Origin: Bacteroidota bacterium
GTDB taxonomy: Bacteria > Bacteroidota > Bacteroidia > Cytophagales > Cyclobacteriaceae
Assembly: GCA_018266435.1 (NCBI GenBank)
Contig: JAFEAL010000012.1
Span: forward strand, 23,700-87,699
Length of the DNA stretch: 64,000 bases
Direction: 5' to 3'
The notes beneath the pieces were generated by a model. The model saw only the letters and a program-made list of their open reading frames with translations. It made no database searches and was not told the DNA's origin. Within the stretch, counting starts at the first letter, position 1; every line of letters starts with the position of its first letter. This document shows, piece after piece, positions 63,343 through 64,000 of the stretch. The translations under genes were made by a program, and so were the position numbers.

Positions 63343-64000
63343 TCAAACTTTGAATACTTTTTTCAATTCGTCCACATGATCGAGTTTTTCCCAAGGGAAC
63401 AATTCAACCTTTAATCGTTTTTCATTTTTCTGGCCTTTGTTAAAAATTTTCTCTACGATTTTCGATTCACGACCCATGTGCCCGTAGGCAGCTGTTTCTG
63501 AATAAATAGGTGTGCGCAAATTGAATCGCTGCTCAATGAAGTACGGACGCATATCAAACACCTTCTCAATTTTTTTGGCAATCTCCCCATCGGCCAATTT
63601 TACTTTGGCCGTTCCATAGGTATTAACATACAGTCCTACCGGCTTGGCTACCCCAATAGCATAAGCCACCTGAACTAATACCTCGTCACATATCCCGGCA
63701 GCCACCATGTTCTTAGCTATGTGCCGGGTTGCGTACGCAGCCGAGCGATCTACCTTGCTGGGATCTTTACCAGAAAACGCCCCGCCACCATGAGCTCCTT
63801 TACCACCGTATGTATCTACAATTATTTTTCTTCCCGTGAGGCCGGTGTCACCGTGCGGGCCGCCAATTACAAATTTTCCGGTTGGGTTAACAAAATATTT
63901 GATTTCGCTGTTGAATAATTTCTGTACACGCTTCGGCAGTTTTTTCATCACCCGGGGCACCACAATATTGATCACATCTTCTTTAATTTTTTTCAACATG
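63343..64000 (-). CDS. metK: S-adenosylmethionine synthetase, C-terminal part (runs off window)
   Basis: About 219 aa of the roughly 420 expected; the first part is beyond the right edge. Visible are the [19 protein letters not shown] motif with the conserved KDxxKVDRS residues, and [16 protein letters not shown], where the phosphate/Mg-binding GGP...D segment is intact. Makes SAM from methionine and ATP. An in-frame ATG at the window edge is internal, not the true start. Confidence 0.96.
   Translation of the reverse strand, partial: MLKKIKEDVINIVVPRVMKKLPKRVQKLFNSEIKYFVNPTGKFVIGGPHGDTGLTGRKIIVDTYGGKGAHGGGAFSGKDPSKVDRSAAYATRHIAKNMVAAGICDEVLVQVAYAIGVAKPVGLYVNTYGTAKVKLADGEIAKKIEKVFDMRPYFIEQRFNLRTPIYSETAAYGHMGRESKIVEKIFNKGQKNEKRLKVELFPWEKLDHVDELKKVFKV

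Overview
The window comes from a chromosome of a Bacteroidota bacterium, most likely a Cytophagia/Cytophagales relative. I infer this from a gliding-motility lipoprotein (GldB family), a lipoprotein with the TPR, propeller and OmpA domain order of PorE, a set of Bacteroidota-restricted conserved hypotheticals, the order rpsU-xerC-hpf, the Bacteroidota-type promoter (TTTG, about 20 nt, TAnnTTTG) upstream of several genes, tRNA genes with no encoded CCA, and moderate GC. Almost everything is vertically inherited housekeeping DNA. I see no prophage, insertion sequence, CRISPR array, restriction-modification system or recognisable defence island.

Layout. 1-7.1 kb: the end of a tRNA-Leu, an M1 aminopeptidase, tRNA-fMet, threonine aldolase, RarA, a VWA-like membrane protein, then a 477-nt gap with a decayed reading frame. 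7.1-12.8 kb: the GTPases Era and Der, a tiny Ala/Lys-repeat lipoprotein, an SprT-like protease, a MurQ plus amino-sugar kinase pair for cell-wall recycling, and a YCII-domain protein. 12.8-21.2 kb: a secreted propeller, a YpdA-like reductase, small hypotheticals, LipB, a sugar-phosphate isomerase, YraN, a YdeI-like protein, an M20 amidohydrolase, a Rieske protein and an aldo/keto reductase overlapping a Cys-rich secreted protein. 21.2-26.4 kb: the NfeD-FloA membrane-scaffold pair, release factor 1, hypotheticals, then a 654-nt gap without a convincing gene. 26.4-30.5 kb: a first uvrA, a DoxX-like membrane gene, a decayed partial duplication of that junction, and tRNA-Phe.

30.5-44.5 kb: a two-gene membrane Fe-S oxidoreductase, an MFS nucleoside transporter, GldB, a deoxynucleoside kinase, a large M14 metallopeptidase, an RDD protein, a second uvrA, and a large secreted lamin-tail-domain protein. 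44.6-53.6 kb: a CDGSH protein, Asd, LemA, a TPR protein, an amidohydrolase, a pseudouridine synthase with a long charged repeat tail, ScpB, a DksA-like protein with a histone-H1-like tail, and a sigma factor overlapping a small partner gene. 53.7-64 kb: an antitoxin-like small gene, the PorE-like lipoprotein, an M20 dipeptidase, UDP-glucose dehydrogenase plus UDP-glucuronate decarboxylase (a UDP-xylose route), acyl-CoA dehydrogenase, rpsU-xerC-hpf, and the C-terminal part of metK running off the window.

Most genes are single units or short two-gene operons with 4-8 nt overlaps. I found no clear novel multi-gene system. The points most worth a second look are the decayed uvrA/DoxX duplication, the two uvrA genes about 10 kb apart, the Lpp-like repeat lipoprotein, the overlapping sigma/partner pair, the DksA fusion lacking its zinc cysteines, and the aldo/keto reductase coupled to a Cys-rich secreted protein.
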